A stretch of 64,000 bases of DNA from Martelella mediterranea (GTDB taxonomy: Bacteria; Pseudomonadota; Alphaproteobacteria; Rhizobiales; Rhizobiaceae). A program made the position numbers and the translations under genes. The notes below the pieces were generated by a model, which saw only the letters and a list, made by a program, of their open reading frames with translations, was not told the DNA's origin and searched no databases. Below are positions 27,059 to 36,604 of this stretch, one piece after another (the stretch's first letter is position 1; every line of letters starts with the position of its first letter). The stretch covers positions 62,001 to 126,000 of the forward strand of contig NZ_JAINWJ010000008.1 of assembly GCF_021021415.1 (NCBI RefSeq), read 5' to 3'.

Positions 27059-28504
27059 TTGGAAACCGGGAAAGGTGCGTTTTCGAGGAAAGCGGCCGCT
27101 TCTTTGGCAAGCGGGATGGCGCCGCCGCCGGCGAAAGGCGCGACCCTGGTGGAGACCATCGTCAGCCAGATTCGCGAGGAAATCTTTTCCGGCGCCCGGC
27201 CGGCCGCAAGCCGGCTTCTTTCGATCCGCAAGGCATCCGAGCATTACGGAGTCTCGAAGAATACAGTGGTCGAGGCCTATGATCGCCTCGTGGCCGCTGG
27301 CCTGATCGCTGCCCGCAAGGGATCGGGCTTCGTTGTGGCCCAGGCTGTCGACGCCGATGGCGCGGGCCGGCCGCGCCACGTCGCCGAGGCAATCGACATC
27401 GCCTCGCTGCTCGGCGCCCAGCTTGAACAGAGCTTCGCGATCAGGGTTGGCGATGGCCGCCCTCCGCCCTCCTGGACAGAGCAGTCCGAGATCAGGCGGC
27501 ATCTCGGCGCCTATGGGAGACCTGCCTCAATCGAAACCGACGGATATGGCGCGGCTTCGGGCTTCAGGCCGCTGCGACAGCAGATCGCGCGCCGGCTGGC
27601 GGACCGACAGATCGAGGCCGGGGAAGACAATGTGTTGATGACCTTCGGCGCCAACCATGCGCTCGATCTGATCATCCGCAGCATGCTCCGCGCCGGCGAT
27701 ACGGTACTGGTCGACGAGCCGGGCTACTACCCTTTATTCGCAAAGCTTGCGCTGGCGCAAGTCAGGGTGGTGGGCGTGCGCCGCAATCCGGACGGGCCGG
27801 ACATCGCCGACCTCAACGCGAAACTCGCGCGCGAACGGCCCAAGCTTTTCTTCACGCAATCGCTGGGGCATAACCCGACCGGCGGCTCGATTTCCCTTTC
27901 CGTCGCCCACGCCGTGCTCACGGCGGCGGCTCAGCACAATCTGACGGTCATCGAGGATGATCCCTTCGCCGACCTCCCCGCCTCATCCAGCCATCGCCTG
28001 GCGACCCTGGATCAGCTCAGAACCGTGATCTCGGTTGGAACATTCGCCAAAACCCTCTCCGCCAGCCTGCGCTCCGGCTTCATCCTGGCGCGCCGCGATC
28101 GGATCCAGGCGCTGGCCGAGCTCAAGATGCTGACCACCGTCAACAGTTCGGGTCACGTAGAGATGCTGCTTCACAGGCTTCTGGCGGACGGCCATTATGA
28201 TCGTCACCTCAGGCGCCTCTGGCAACGGATCAGCAATGCCTCGGAAACCGTGCAGGAAAAGCTCCGGCAAGCCGGATGGCAAACCTATGCCGACATGATC
28301 GGCGGTTACTATCAATATCTGCTCCTGCCCGAAGGGGTCAGCGACATCGAGCTTGCCCGCAAGGGCGCGAGGGAAAGCATTTTCATAGCACCGGGCAGCG
28401 TTTTCTGCGTGGATAAGCACTCGCCGCTGGCGCGCGGCATCCGTATCAACATCTCCCGTGCCGACGACCAGCGCTTCTACGATTTTCTTTTGCGCAGCCT
28501 TTGA
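27059..28504 (+). CDS. MocR-type regulator (GntR helix-turn-helix plus PLP aminotransferase-like domain)
   Basis: Regulator with an N-terminal winged helix (LVETIVSQIREEIFSGARPA, SIRKASEHYGVSKNTVVEAY, RKGSGFVV) joined to an aminotransferase-fold domain of about 350 residues. The PLP lysine is present in GTFAKTLSASLRSGF, and YPLFAKL and GHNPTGGS are conserved substrate- and cofactor-site segments. MocR proteins bind PLP and sometimes an amino compound. The start is uncertain: TTG at 27059 has GAGGA just upstream, while ATG at 27116 begins right before the helix-turn-helix but has a poor ribosome site. Divergence from the HMG-CoA operon suggests it controls that pathway. Confidence 0.82.
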   Translation: METGKGAFSRKAAASLASGMAPPPAKGATLVETIVSQIREEIFSGARPAASRLLSIRKASEHYGVSKNTVVEAYDRLVAAGLIAARKGSGFVVAQAVDADGAGRPRHVAEAIDIASLLGAQLEQSFAIRVGDGRPPPSWTEQSEIRRHLGAYGRPASIETDGYGAASGFRPLRQQIARRLADRQIEAGEDNVLMTFGANHALDLIIRSMLRAGDTVLVDEPGYYPLFAKLALAQVRVVGVRRNPDGPDIADLNAKLARERPKLFFTQSLGHNPTGGSISLSVAHAVLTAAAQHNLTVIEDDPFADLPASSSHRLATLDQLRTVISVGTFAKTLSASLRSGFILARRDRIQALAELKMLTTVNSSGHVEMLLHRLLADGHYDRHLRRLWQRISNASETVQEKLRQAGWQTYADMIGGYYQYLLLPEGVSDIELARKGARESIFIAPGSVFCVDKHSPLARGIRINISRADDQRFYDFLLRSL

Positions 28505-28522
28505 CGGTTCTACCGCCCGACG

Positions 28523-28550
28523 AGGACACCCGCCGGTGGCAGGATGTCCT
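28523..28550 (+). terminator. Weak stem-loop after the MocR-type gene
   Basis: AGGACA and TGTCCT enclose a 16-base interval that itself contains CACC-N4-GGTG. It begins 18 bases after the stop codon and is followed by only TTTG. It is a possible terminator between convergent genes, but the stem is short. Confidence 0.25.
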
Positions 28551-28740
28551 TTGAGCCTCAGACGTGAGGTTCAGGAGCCAAAACACCGCTTACCCATCAA
28601 AGCTCAGACATTTCGGCGGACGATCTGCCTCCAAAACAAGGCGCAAGATCAACTGCTGAGAGCGGCATCTTGAATTCGATGTCGTTAAAAGACACGCTCA
28701 AGCACGTCTGCCCGCTTTTGGTTCCATTCCAATCGAAGCT

Positions 28741-31700
28741 TTAAAAGCGGAGACTTGCCTTTGCCGAGAAGACGTGGCTCTGAAGGTTTTCGCGAAACTC
28801 GCCCTCATAGGCCGCCTCGAAGGAAAGACGGTTTGTTGCTCTGGCTGTCAACGCTGCACGTCCGACAAACGCATCGGCCCCGATGTCGGCCCCTTGTGCG
28901 GAAAAACTGCCGCCGAAAACTTCCAGGTCCGTGGCGCGTTTGACATCCCCATAATCGTGGCGCCAACCGAGACTGACAAGCGGCTGGAGCTGCAGACCGC
29001 TATCGAACGCAATGTCTTTCGAAAAGGCCATGGCAATCGTGGTCTGGGTTTCTTCGAAGGTTTCAGAAGGCAGGGAGAGGCCGAGATTGCTTCCCGTCTC
29101 TTGCATGCTGTCGCGATGAAAGGCTCTGTAACCGAATGTCGCCGACGGCGTCAGCGTCAAGGCCGTGGTTTCAAACGGATGGAATGCCGTGGCTTCTATA
29201 AACCCGCCGGTACCATGACCACTGGCGTTTGCAATGGCATGGTAGGAGCCAAGTGACGTTTCCCGGCTGGTGGAAAGGTCGCCGTAGGAAAGGCCCGCCC
29301 GGGCTGCAACAGCGATCATGCCAGTGTCGAAAGTGCCGTAGAGTGCACCCTGATAGGTGCCGATATTGCCGGATCCGTTGGCATTGGCGGAAACTTTGGC
29401 ATATTCGTAAGAGGCCGCAACACCTGCGATGCCGCGACCAAACGTCCAGTCGAGGCCAAAAACAGCGTTATTGGCGGTGGTGTCATAGCCGGAAAGCCCG
29501 CCGGACGCGCCGACATCGGTTGCAATCGTGTTGCCGGCAATCCAGGCCCGGCCGGCGCCATAAGCCGTCTCGTTTGGCGAAAACCAGTCGACAGACGGAT
29601 CGGTCTGCCGTTCGTTGATCGTATCTGCGAAGCGACCGATGGCCCGGACTGACGCCGTGGCCATTTCCGCATGCAGTTGTCCGGTCATCGAGGGAAGGCC
29701 CGCAGCGAGCTCAGCGAGACTTGCCGCATAGAGCGTATTATAACCACTATTATAGGCTGAATCAGGTCTCTGCCCGGCCACCGGTCGCGTCGCATCGATG
29801 GCGCGGCCCAGCGCTTTTTCATTGACGCCGGCAGGAATTCCAAGTGCTTCGAGGTTGCCGTAACGCTCGGGCGTTGCGGCCAGCGACAAGGCATTGTCCC
29901 AGTAAAGAACATCGAAACGCGTGGCTTCCGGCAGGCCGGCCGCGGGCTGTGTCAGCACGTCAAAGCTACCGGTCACGCTGCCTTCAGGCGCGGAGACGAA
30001 TGTGAAAAGCTGGCCAGGCTGAGGCACGAATCTATTGGTTGCGGATCCGCTAATGCCACGCAGTTGCGGTGTCAGCGTGCCTCCCGCGGTGAATTGGTTG
30101 CCGCTGCCGGAAAGGACGATGCGGTCATAATTGCCCGCGCCGTTTTGTGTCCCGGTTCCATCGACTTCAATCGTCGTGGTGGCCGTTGCGTCCAGCGTCA
30201 CATTACCTGAAACGGTCAGCGTACCGGGCGAACTGCCCGGGGACAGTCTTCCTGAAACACTGACGTCGGAAACAATAAATCCGGTGCCGCCAAGGGCGCC
30301 GTCTTCGCCGATTTTCAACGCGGCTCCGGTAAGGGAGCCATCCACAGCCAGCAAACCGCCATCAACCGCGCCGCCTTTCCTGAATGTTGCGTCCCCGGCG
30401 ATGGCCAGCGTCCCGGCACCCTGTTTTTCCAGGCTGCCGTCGCTTTCAAAGGATACGATCCAGGTTGTGTCGCCATTATCAGCGCCGACGGTGTAAACGC
30501 CGTCTCCGGTCATGCCGACGGGAGCGACCGACAAGGCGCGATCCAGCCTGACGAGACCCCAGCCATAAATTTCATCAACGCCTGAAGCGCCGAGATCCTC
30601 GGCGGTCATGAACAGGATCCTGACAATTTTCGCCGGAGAGAATGTCGGGTAAGCTTCGGTCAGAATGGCAACTGCTCCGGACACATTCGGCGCTGCCATC
30701 GATGTGCCGCTCATGTTTCCATAACTTCCGTCATCGACAGGGACGGTTGAGTAGATGCCGGTATCGCGATGAGAGGGACTCCCGCCGCCTGGAGCAGCGA
30801 CACACCATTCTTTCGCCACGCCACATCGGTTGGAGTAGCTGCTTATCTGGTTATAGGCATCGAGCGCGACGACGACGACGATCCGCCCGCGCTTCAGCCC
30901 ATCGTTTTTCTCGGCTGCGGCCAGCGCCTCGGCGGATGTAAAGCTCAGGTCAAACCCGGTGCCATGATCGTCATAAACGAGGTTTCCGGAGGAATTCGTC
31001 ACCCCTTCGTTCTTTGGCTGAATGAACGGATAGAGGCCACCGCCAAGCGGATTTTCGGCAACAATGGGCGCTGATTTCGGATAATCGCCGGCAGAATTGC
31101 CAGCCGAGATGACCAGGATCTGGCCTGCGTCCAGATTGGAGCGCATCGCTTTTGCCCCGACCAGCATGTCCGGTTGACCTTCCGGCGCGAGGTTCCAGGT
31201 CTTGGCGCCCGGACTAACGCCCGGACCGTAGCTCATATTGATGACTTTAACGTCGGAAAACTGAGCAAGATAAAGGCTTGCGTTAATGTCGGGGATCACA
31301 AACGGACTGACCTTTTCAGGATCCACGAAAGGGGCCGGGACGGCCTTGCACACATCGTTCAGAACATCCGCGCCGCACACCTCGAGTGCTCTGATATCGA
31401 ATGTCTGATAGGTACCGTCACCCATATCCACCCTGACGGCGCCGCCCGCCCCGGTAATTGCCTTGGCGGAAATTATGGTTGCATCGGGCGCCACGCCTTC
31501 CATGCCGAATCCATTGTGACCTGCGCCGATGATGCCGGAAACATGTGTTCCGTGAGCGACGAGCGCTTCGGTATCCGCAGGGCCCTGGATAAAGCCCTTC
31601 TCAAACTCTTCGATGGTCAGGGTCTGTCCATCCAGAGACTTGTCGAACCAGTGAACATAACTTGTGGAACGGGAATCGACGCGTCCCGCGAATTCAGGAT

Positions 31701-32295
31701 GAACGGTTCCATCAGGGCTGCGGTCAATGCCGGAGTCGATGACGCCGACAACGACGCCCTTGCCGGTCAGCCCTCTTTCACGTGCGGCTTCTGCCCGAAT
31801 GGCATCGAGCGAGTAATTCCGTTGATACTCGCTGAGTGCGTTTTTCGGGATATCTGGATTACCGCCGGGATAGGGCAGAGCAGCCGGATAGGTGTTGGCA
31901 GAAGCGATGCTCTGACCAGAAAGAGACGATGACGGATAAAGACGGGCCAGGTGCTGTCCGGACTGAACCGCGCGCGCAATACTGTGTACAAGTTCGGGCC
32001 GCAACTTTCTCGCGCTTTCATAGATCAAACCGGCACGTTCCGGCGTCAGCCGCGCGTTCTCGACGATGCTCGCCAGAAAGGATTGCTTCCCGTATCCGCT
32101 GGCCTGTTCGAGTGCGCTGGATATCGCGCCACCTTGCAATATTCGGGCGTTTTCTTCTGGCCGGGACGTTTCCTTCGCGAGCGCTGCAGTCGTCAAGGAT
32201 GGAACCGCGGCCATTGCTGTTGTTAACAGCAGGACCAGAGAACGAGATGCACGCTTGTCTGACTGGCGCTTCGAATTGAACAGGCCGAGTGCCAT
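28741..32295 (-). CDS. Autotransporter with subtilisin-like (S8) protease passenger
   Basis: Secreted protease of 1184 aa using the type V (autotransporter) route. A long signal peptide covers about residues 1-40. The S8 domain has the full triad, Asp187 (VVVGVIDSGI), His248 (VAHGTHVSG) and Ser532 (MSGTSMAAP), plus the oxyanion Asn400 (SAGNS). After the protease, residues about 590-720 form beta-helix-like repeats with the passenger-associated GGLLAVDGSL and GRLSPGSSPGTL motifs. The last ~280 residues are an outer-membrane beta-barrel ending in Leu-Arg-Phe, the usual aromatic C-terminus. ATG at 32295 follows GAGGTGG. It stands alone with no obvious co-transcribed gene. Substrate unknown; it may process host or self surface proteins. 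Confidence 0.92.
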   Translation of the reverse strand: MALGLFNSKRQSDKRASRSLVLLLTTAMAAVPSLTTAALAKETSRPEENARILQGGAISSALEQASGYGKQSFLASIVENARLTPERAGLIYESARKLRPELVHSIARAVQSGQHLARLYPSSSLSGQSIASANTYPAALPYPGGNPDIPKNALSEYQRNYSLDAIRAEAARERGLTGKGVVVGVIDSGIDRSPDGTVHPEFAGRVDSRSTSYVHWFDKSLDGQTLTIEEFEKGFIQGPADTEALVAHGTHVSGIIGAGHNGFGMEGVAPDATIISAKAITGAGGAVRVDMGDGTYQTFDIRALEVCGADVLNDVCKAVPAPFVDPEKVSPFVIPDINASLYLAQFSDVKVINMSYGPGVSPGAKTWNLAPEGQPDMLVGAKAMRSNLDAGQILVISAGNSAGDYPKSAPIVAENPLGGGLYPFIQPKNEGVTNSSGNLVYDDHGTGFDLSFTSAEALAAAEKNDGLKRGRIVVVVALDAYNQISSYSNRCGVAKEWCVAAPGGGSPSHRDTGIYSTVPVDDGSYGNMSGTSMAAPNVSGAVAILTEAYPTFSPAKIVRILFMTAEDLGASGVDEIYGWGLVRLDRALSVAPVGMTGDGVYTVGADNGDTTWIVSFESDGSLEKQGAGTLAIAGDATFRKGGAVDGGLLAVDGSLTGAALKIGEDGALGGTGFIVSDVSVSGRLSPGSSPGTLTVSGNVTLDATATTTIEVDGTGTQNGAGNYDRIVLSGSGNQFTAGGTLTPQLRGISGSATNRFVPQPGQLFTFVSAPEGSVTGSFDVLTQPAAGLPEATRFDVLYWDNALSLAATPERYGNLEALGIPAGVNEKALGRAIDATRPVAGQRPDSAYNSGYNTLYAASLAELAAGLPSMTGQLHAEMATASVRAIGRFADTINERQTDPSVDWFSPNETAYGAGRAWIAGNTIATDVGASGGLSGYDTTANNAVFGLDWTFGRGIAGVAASYEYAKVSANANGSGNIGTYQGALYGTFDTGMIAVAARAGLSYGDLSTSRETSLGSYHAIANASGHGTGGFIEATAFHPFETTALTLTPSATFGYRAFHRDSMQETGSNLGLSLPSETFEETQTTIAMAFSKDIAFDSGLQLQPLVSLGWRHDYGDVKRATDLEVFGGSFSAQGADIGADAFVGRAALTARATNRLSFEAAYEGEFRENLQSHVFSAKASLRF

Positions 32296-32755
32296 GGAAA
32301 TCCACCTCAATATCCGGTTTCATTTCAGGTTTTCAAATGGCAAGTCCAAAGATCGATGCAACATGGGCGCTCAGCCCGCGCTCCTTGTATCGATACGGCG
32401 TATTTTGCGGTTCTCGCCATTAGACGAACCTAATTTCCGTCTAGAGGAAGAAAAAGACTCTGTATCGCCCACACGTCCCAAATGATGTGCTGAATGTACA
32501 GAAACGGTTTCTGGTCAGGGAATACGCTGGCATTTGCGGCGTTTACATTGCTGCCGGCTCAAAGCGAGTTCAATTCTCACCGCTTGCCAGCAAACAGGCA
32601 CGCCCTATCAGCATCGACACTTGCTTCTTTGCGCAGGCACTCGCCCAATGCCTGCTACGCCCAGAGGTTGTTTCAGCGTGACGAGGCCTCCGGACTCGGC
32701 TGGCTGACGGCGCCGCCAAGGCTGCGGCAACCGGCAACGTCTTGCGGCTTTACAG
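32296..32755. other. Intergenic stretch upstream of the autotransporter
   Basis: About 460 bases without a gene I can support; short open frames here match no family. TAGACG at 32421 and CGTCTA ending at 32443 form a small inverted repeat with an 11-base interval, about 125 bases upstream of the autotransporter start, a possible operator. The right end holds the 3' boundary of the TRAP operon; no T-tailed hairpin was seen there. Confidence 0.4.
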
Positions 32756-34036
32756 CTAGTTGCCGACCACCGAAGGCAGCCAGAGCGTGAGCTGGGGCCA
32801 GAAGGTGATGACAAGAAGACCGACGAGAAGCAGGCAGAGGGGCACCATCAGGCCCTGCACGATCTTGACGACGCTGAGACCGGTCAGGCCGCTGGCGATA
32901 TAAAGATTGGAACCCACGGGCGGGGTGATGAAGCCGATCGCCAGGTTGACCGTCATGATCAAGCCGAAATGGATCGGATCGACGTTGTACTGGGCAATGA
33001 GCGGCAACAGGATCGGGGTGAGGACGATGATGGCGGCAAGCGTCTCCATGACCATGCCGACCACCAGAAGCATCACGTTGATCAACAGCAGCAGAACCAG
33101 CTCATTCGAGACGTTCCCGCCGATCAGATTGCCGAGCATGGTCGGCACGCCGAGCAGGTTGAGCGTCCGCCCGATCGCCGCTCCCGTTCCGGCCAGGATG
33201 AGGATGGGCGCGATCGTCAGCGCGGTTCCGGCGACGGTCCGAACCACGCCCAGTGGCGTCAACTCGCGGAACACGACGATCGAAACGAAGGCGCTGTAGG
33301 CAACCGCGATCGCGGCCGCTTCAGTGGGCGTGAAGACTCCGGAATAGATGCCGCCAAGCACGATAACGGGGGCCAGCAGCGCCCAGAAACTGTCGATAAA
33401 GGCCCTGAACTTCGACACCCGGCCCGCATCGGTTTCGATCCTGTCCTTGTGGCGCGTGCCGTACCAGAAGGCGTAGCACATCAAAAGGCCGCCGATCAGC
33501 AGCGCCGGAAACACGCCGCCGATGAACAAAGCGCTGACGGAGACATTCGCCGACATGCCGTAGATGATCATCGGGATGCTGGGCGGCACGATTACGCCGA
33601 GCGTGCCGGCCGTCGTCACCAGCACCGTCGCGAATCTGAGATCGTAACCCTGCTTCGTCAGGAGCGGGATTGCCATGGCACCGATGGCGGCGACTGTTGC
33701 GGGCGATGAACCCGAAATTGCGCCGAACAGCATGCAGGCCATCACGGTCGCGATCGCCAAACCGCCGTTCAGCCCGCCGATCAAGGCATCGGCGAAGCTG
33801 AACAGCCGGCGCGCAAGACCGCCCTTGGTCATCAGGTCGCCCGCCATCATGAACAGCGGGACCGCAAGAAACGGGAAGGAATCGATCGCGGTGACGATCG
33901 TTCGCACGGTCTGCCCGGTGTTGACCGGCGCGCCGAACCACCCCGGGATGATCGCGCCATAGCCGAGCGCAATGGCAACCGGTACGGTCAGCAGCAGAAG
34001 AACAAAAAATGAAATGATGGACAGCGCCGGATACAT
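32756..34036 (-). CDS. TRAP transporter large permease (DctM)
   Basis: The 12-helix channel subunit of a sodium-driven TRAP importer, 426 aa, the normal DctM length. Landmarks are PFLAVPLFMMAGDLMTKGGLA, GAISGSSPATVAAIGA, GVIVPPSIPMIIYG and FITPPVGSNLYIASGL. The ATG at 34036 overlaps the stop of the small permease by one base (TGATG); longer readings through that gene are not meaningful. It is the last gene of the six-gene TRAP and catabolic operon running from 38536. Confidence 0.93.
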   Translation of the reverse strand: MYPALSIISFFVLLLLTVPVAIALGYGAIIPGWFGAPVNTGQTVRTIVTAIDSFPFLAVPLFMMAGDLMTKGGLARRLFSFADALIGGLNGGLAIATVMACMLFGAISGSSPATVAAIGAMAIPLLTKQGYDLRFATVLVTTAGTLGVIVPPSIPMIIYGMSANVSVSALFIGGVFPALLIGGLLMCYAFWYGTRHKDRIETDAGRVSKFRAFIDSFWALLAPVIVLGGIYSGVFTPTEAAAIAVAYSAFVSIVVFRELTPLGVVRTVAGTALTIAPILILAGTGAAIGRTLNLLGVPTMLGNLIGGNVSNELVLLLLINVMLLVVGMVMETLAAIIVLTPILLPLIAQYNVDPIHFGLIMTVNLAIGFITPPVGSNLYIASGLTGLSVVKIVQGLMVPLCLLLVGLLVITFWPQLTLWLPSVVGN

Positions 34037-34536
34037 CAGATGTCTCCATGCTCGTTTAGCGGGATCTGCCTGGCGACAAAGTCGACGATCAGCGCCTGGA
34101 TCGTTCTGACCATGGTGAGGCTGAAGCCTACCGGAATGGCGGCATAGACAGTCCACATCGGAATGCCGAGCGCCGGCGACGTCTGGCCCAGCATGGCAAG
34201 GCGCTCGATCAACGGAAGGCTGGCCGAAATCATGATGAAGCTGAAGACGAGCATGCCGATATGGGCGATAATCGCAAACACCCGATAGCTTTTCTCGCCG
34301 AACAGCAACGGCAGGAAATCGACGCTGATATGCCGTCTTTCCCGCACGGCGAGGCTGACGCCGACAATCGCCGACCAGACCAGCACATAGCGCGCCAGTT
34401 CCTCCGACCATGTGAACGGCGAACGCAGGAAGTACCGCATGATCACCTGCGCAAACAGGACCACGGACATGACGAGCAACGCGCCCGTCAAAAGGATGCG
34501 CTCAAAATAGCGTTCCAGAAAACGCAGGGCTTTCAT
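34036..34536 (-). CDS. TRAP transporter small permease (DctQ)
   Basis: Small four-helix subunit, 166 aa, with the signature FAQVIMRYFLRSPFTWSEELARYVLVW followed by VGVSLAVRERRHISVDFL. It pairs with DctM and the periplasmic DctP. The ATG at 34536 is chosen because GGGAGG lies five bases upstream; a GTG two codons earlier would fall inside the ribosome site. It follows the DapA-like gene by about 70 bases. Confidence 0.92.
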   Translation of the reverse strand: MKALRFLERYFERILLTGALLVMSVVLFAQVIMRYFLRSPFTWSEELARYVLVWSAIVGVSLAVRERRHISVDFLPLLFGEKSYRVFAIIAHIGMLVFSFIMISASLPLIERLAMLGQTSPALGIPMWTVYAAIPVGFSLTMVRTIQALIVDFVARQIPLNEHGDI

Positions 34537-34604
34537 GCTCACCTCCCAATCTCTTCACGGGGAAGCCGGACGCGGCCATGACAGCCGCGCCGTCGGCAAT
34601 TTCA

Positions 34605-35534
34605 TCAGGCTCTTGCCACTTTTTCGCGGAATTGCGCCGTGCCGGTTTCGATGTGCCCCAGAAGCGCTTCCACCGCCCAGTATTTTTCGGCGATATCGAA
34701 GTCAATGGCCCGGCTGCCGATGCCGTCGAAGGTCCCCAGACGCTGGTGGTAGAGCTTGGCGAGCTTGGGATAGCCCATCGGCTCTGCCATGGCGGCAAGC
34801 GCGAGGAAAACGGCCAGCTCGCCAGCGAGGTCGCTGTGTTGCGGTCCCTTGGTCAGCAGCCATTTATAGAGGTCGGGATGGAAATTCGTGAACACGCCGG
34901 TAAAACCGTTCGAGCCCGAGAGCATCGCTTCATGCGCAATGCCTGCATTGGCATTGACGATGGCAAGCGAGGTATCCGCGGTCAACGCCACGCGCCGGCG
35001 GACCGTTTCGAGGTCGCAGGAGACATCCTTCAGAATTCCGAAGCGATCCGAGCGCGCGCAAAACATCAGCTCTTCATCGCTCAAAAGCCGCCGGTATGGA
35101 GCCGGGCATTCGTAAAGGCCAAGCGGCAGATCCTTCGGCAATTTTTCGATCAGCGAGCCAAGATCGTCGATGAAGGCGGTCCCGCCCTTCTGGCCTGCGT
35201 CAAGGCGGTTGGTGACGAGCACCAGCCCGTCGACGCCGGTTTCGGCCACCGCATTGAGTTCGCGTTCCTGGTCTTCCAGCTTGTCGCTGACATGGCCGGA
35301 CGCGACGACCGGAATCCGGCCGCCCACGGCTTCGACGACGAATTTTGCAAGGGCAACGCGTTCTTCGAGGCTCAGAAACAGCATTTCACTCGATTGGCAC
35401 ACGGCAAAAAGCGCGTCGCAGCCATTGGCGATATACCATTCGATCAGCCGAGAAAGTCCCGGATAGTCAATCGTGCCGTCGTCCTTGAACGGCGTGATCA
35501 TCACCGGGATGATGCCCTCGATACGCTTAGTCAT
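34605..35534 (-). CDS. Dihydrodipicolinate synthase/N-acetylneuraminate lyase family aldolase
   Basis: Class I aldolase of 309 aa with the DapA fold. The Schiff-base lysine is Lys169 (FGILKDVS) and the partner Tyr141 (LGLYECPAPYRR) lies 28 residues before it, as in DapA. The N-terminus IPVMITPFKDDGTIDYPGL is typical. In a TRAP operon with two dehydrogenases it probably makes or cleaves a 2-keto-3-deoxy acid rather than lysine precursors. Members of this family act on KDG, KDX, sialic acid and hydroxyproline products, so the substrate stays open. It overlaps the preceding dehydrogenase by eight bases. Confidence 0.85.
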   Translation of the reverse strand: MTKRIEGIIPVMITPFKDDGTIDYPGLSRLIEWYIANGCDALFAVCQSSEMLFLSLEERVALAKFVVEAVGGRIPVVASGHVSDKLEDQERELNAVAETGVDGLVLVTNRLDAGQKGGTAFIDDLGSLIEKLPKDLPLGLYECPAPYRRLLSDEELMFCARSDRFGILKDVSCDLETVRRRVALTADTSLAIVNANAGIAHEAMLSGSNGFTGVFTNFHPDLYKWLLTKGPQHSDLAGELAVFLALAAMAEPMGYPKLAKLYHQRLGTFDGIGSRAIDFDIAEKYWAVEALLGHIETGTAQFREKVARA

Positions 35535-36534
35535 TGCTTTCGCCTTTCAGTACGCCGGGATTGACCACATAAGGACGGATTCTCTGGTGGTCGCCGGACA
35601 GATAGTCGAGAATGTTTGAGACGCAGCGCTCGGTGACGAGGCGTTCGGCCATCTTGTCCATGCCCGAAACGTGCGGCGACAGAAGAACATTGGAGAATTC
35701 GCGCAGCTTCGAAGACGCCGGCAGGGGCTCGGTCTCGAAAACGTCGAGCCCGACGCCGCCGATGCGGTCCTCCTCAAGCGCCATCGTAAGCGCGGCCTCG
35801 TCGATCAGCGGACCGCGCGAGGTGTTCACCAGAATGGCCGTCGACTTGACCAATGCCAGCCGCTCGGCATTGACCAGATGGCGGGTTTCCGGCGTCGAGG
35901 GTGCATGAACGGAGATCAGGTCGGACTGCGAGAACAGGTCTTCCAGACTTTCAACCCGCCTGGCGCCGAGGCTTTCGATCTGCTCGTCGCTGGCGAAGGG
36001 ATCGTAGACAAGCGTCTTCATCTGGCTCGCCACGCAACGCCGCGCCATGGCGCCGCCGATCCGGCCAAGGCCGATGATACCGGCGGTGCGACCCCACAGG
36101 CCGGGGTGGAAACCGTCGAAGAACCACTGGCCGGACTTGACCATCCGGTCGCGCGGAATGATGCGGCAGGCCAGCGTCAGCGCCATGGCATGGGCATATT
36201 CGGCCACGCTTTCGTGATTGGCGCCGAAGGCCATGGCGACTGGAACGCCGGCAGCGCTCGCCGCCTCGACATCGACCTTGTCATAACCCACGCCCCAGCG
36301 CGCGATGATGCGCAGCGACGGCGCCGATTGCAGCACGCGCGCCGTGTAGGGTTCGCCGCCGGCAATGGTGGCCACCACGCCGCCCTGAAGCTTTTCGATC
36401 AGTTCGTCTTCGCTCGGAAGACGGAAGGTCTCGTTGACCTCGACCGTGAAGCCCGCCTCCTTCAGCGGATCAAACAGGGCATCGCCGTTTTTGAACTGCT
36501 CGGTATTGACCAGTATTTTCTTGTGTTCAGTCAT
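35527..36534 (-). CDS. D-2-hydroxyacid dehydrogenase (phosphoglycerate dehydrogenase-like)
   Basis: NAD-dependent dehydrogenase of 335 aa with the Rossmann motif GLGRIGGAMARR, the RGPLIDEAALTMALEEDRIGG stretch, the active-site Arg and Glu in that core, and the catalytic His in LSPHVSGMD. The short length, without an ACT domain, argues against biosynthetic SerA. ATG at 36534 follows GGAAG; an ATG five codons earlier has no ribosome site. In this operon it likely reduces or oxidises a 2-hydroxy or 2-keto intermediate of the imported acid. Confidence 0.85.
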   Translation of the reverse strand: MTEHKKILVNTEQFKNGDALFDPLKEAGFTVEVNETFRLPSEDELIEKLQGGVVATIAGGEPYTARVLQSAPSLRIIARWGVGYDKVDVEAASAAGVPVAMAFGANHESVAEYAHAMALTLACRIIPRDRMVKSGQWFFDGFHPGLWGRTAGIIGLGRIGGAMARRCVASQMKTLVYDPFASDEQIESLGARRVESLEDLFSQSDLISVHAPSTPETRHLVNAERLALVKSTAILVNTSRGPLIDEAALTMALEEDRIGGVGLDVFETEPLPASSKLREFSNVLLSPHVSGMDKMAERLVTERCVSNILDYLSGDHQRIRPYVVNPGVLKGESND

Positions 36535-36604
36535 GATGCTTCCAGGCATTCTGGTTGGAATTTGCGGCTGCGGGCGAGCGACCCGGCGCGGCGGCCGGCG
36601 ACAT

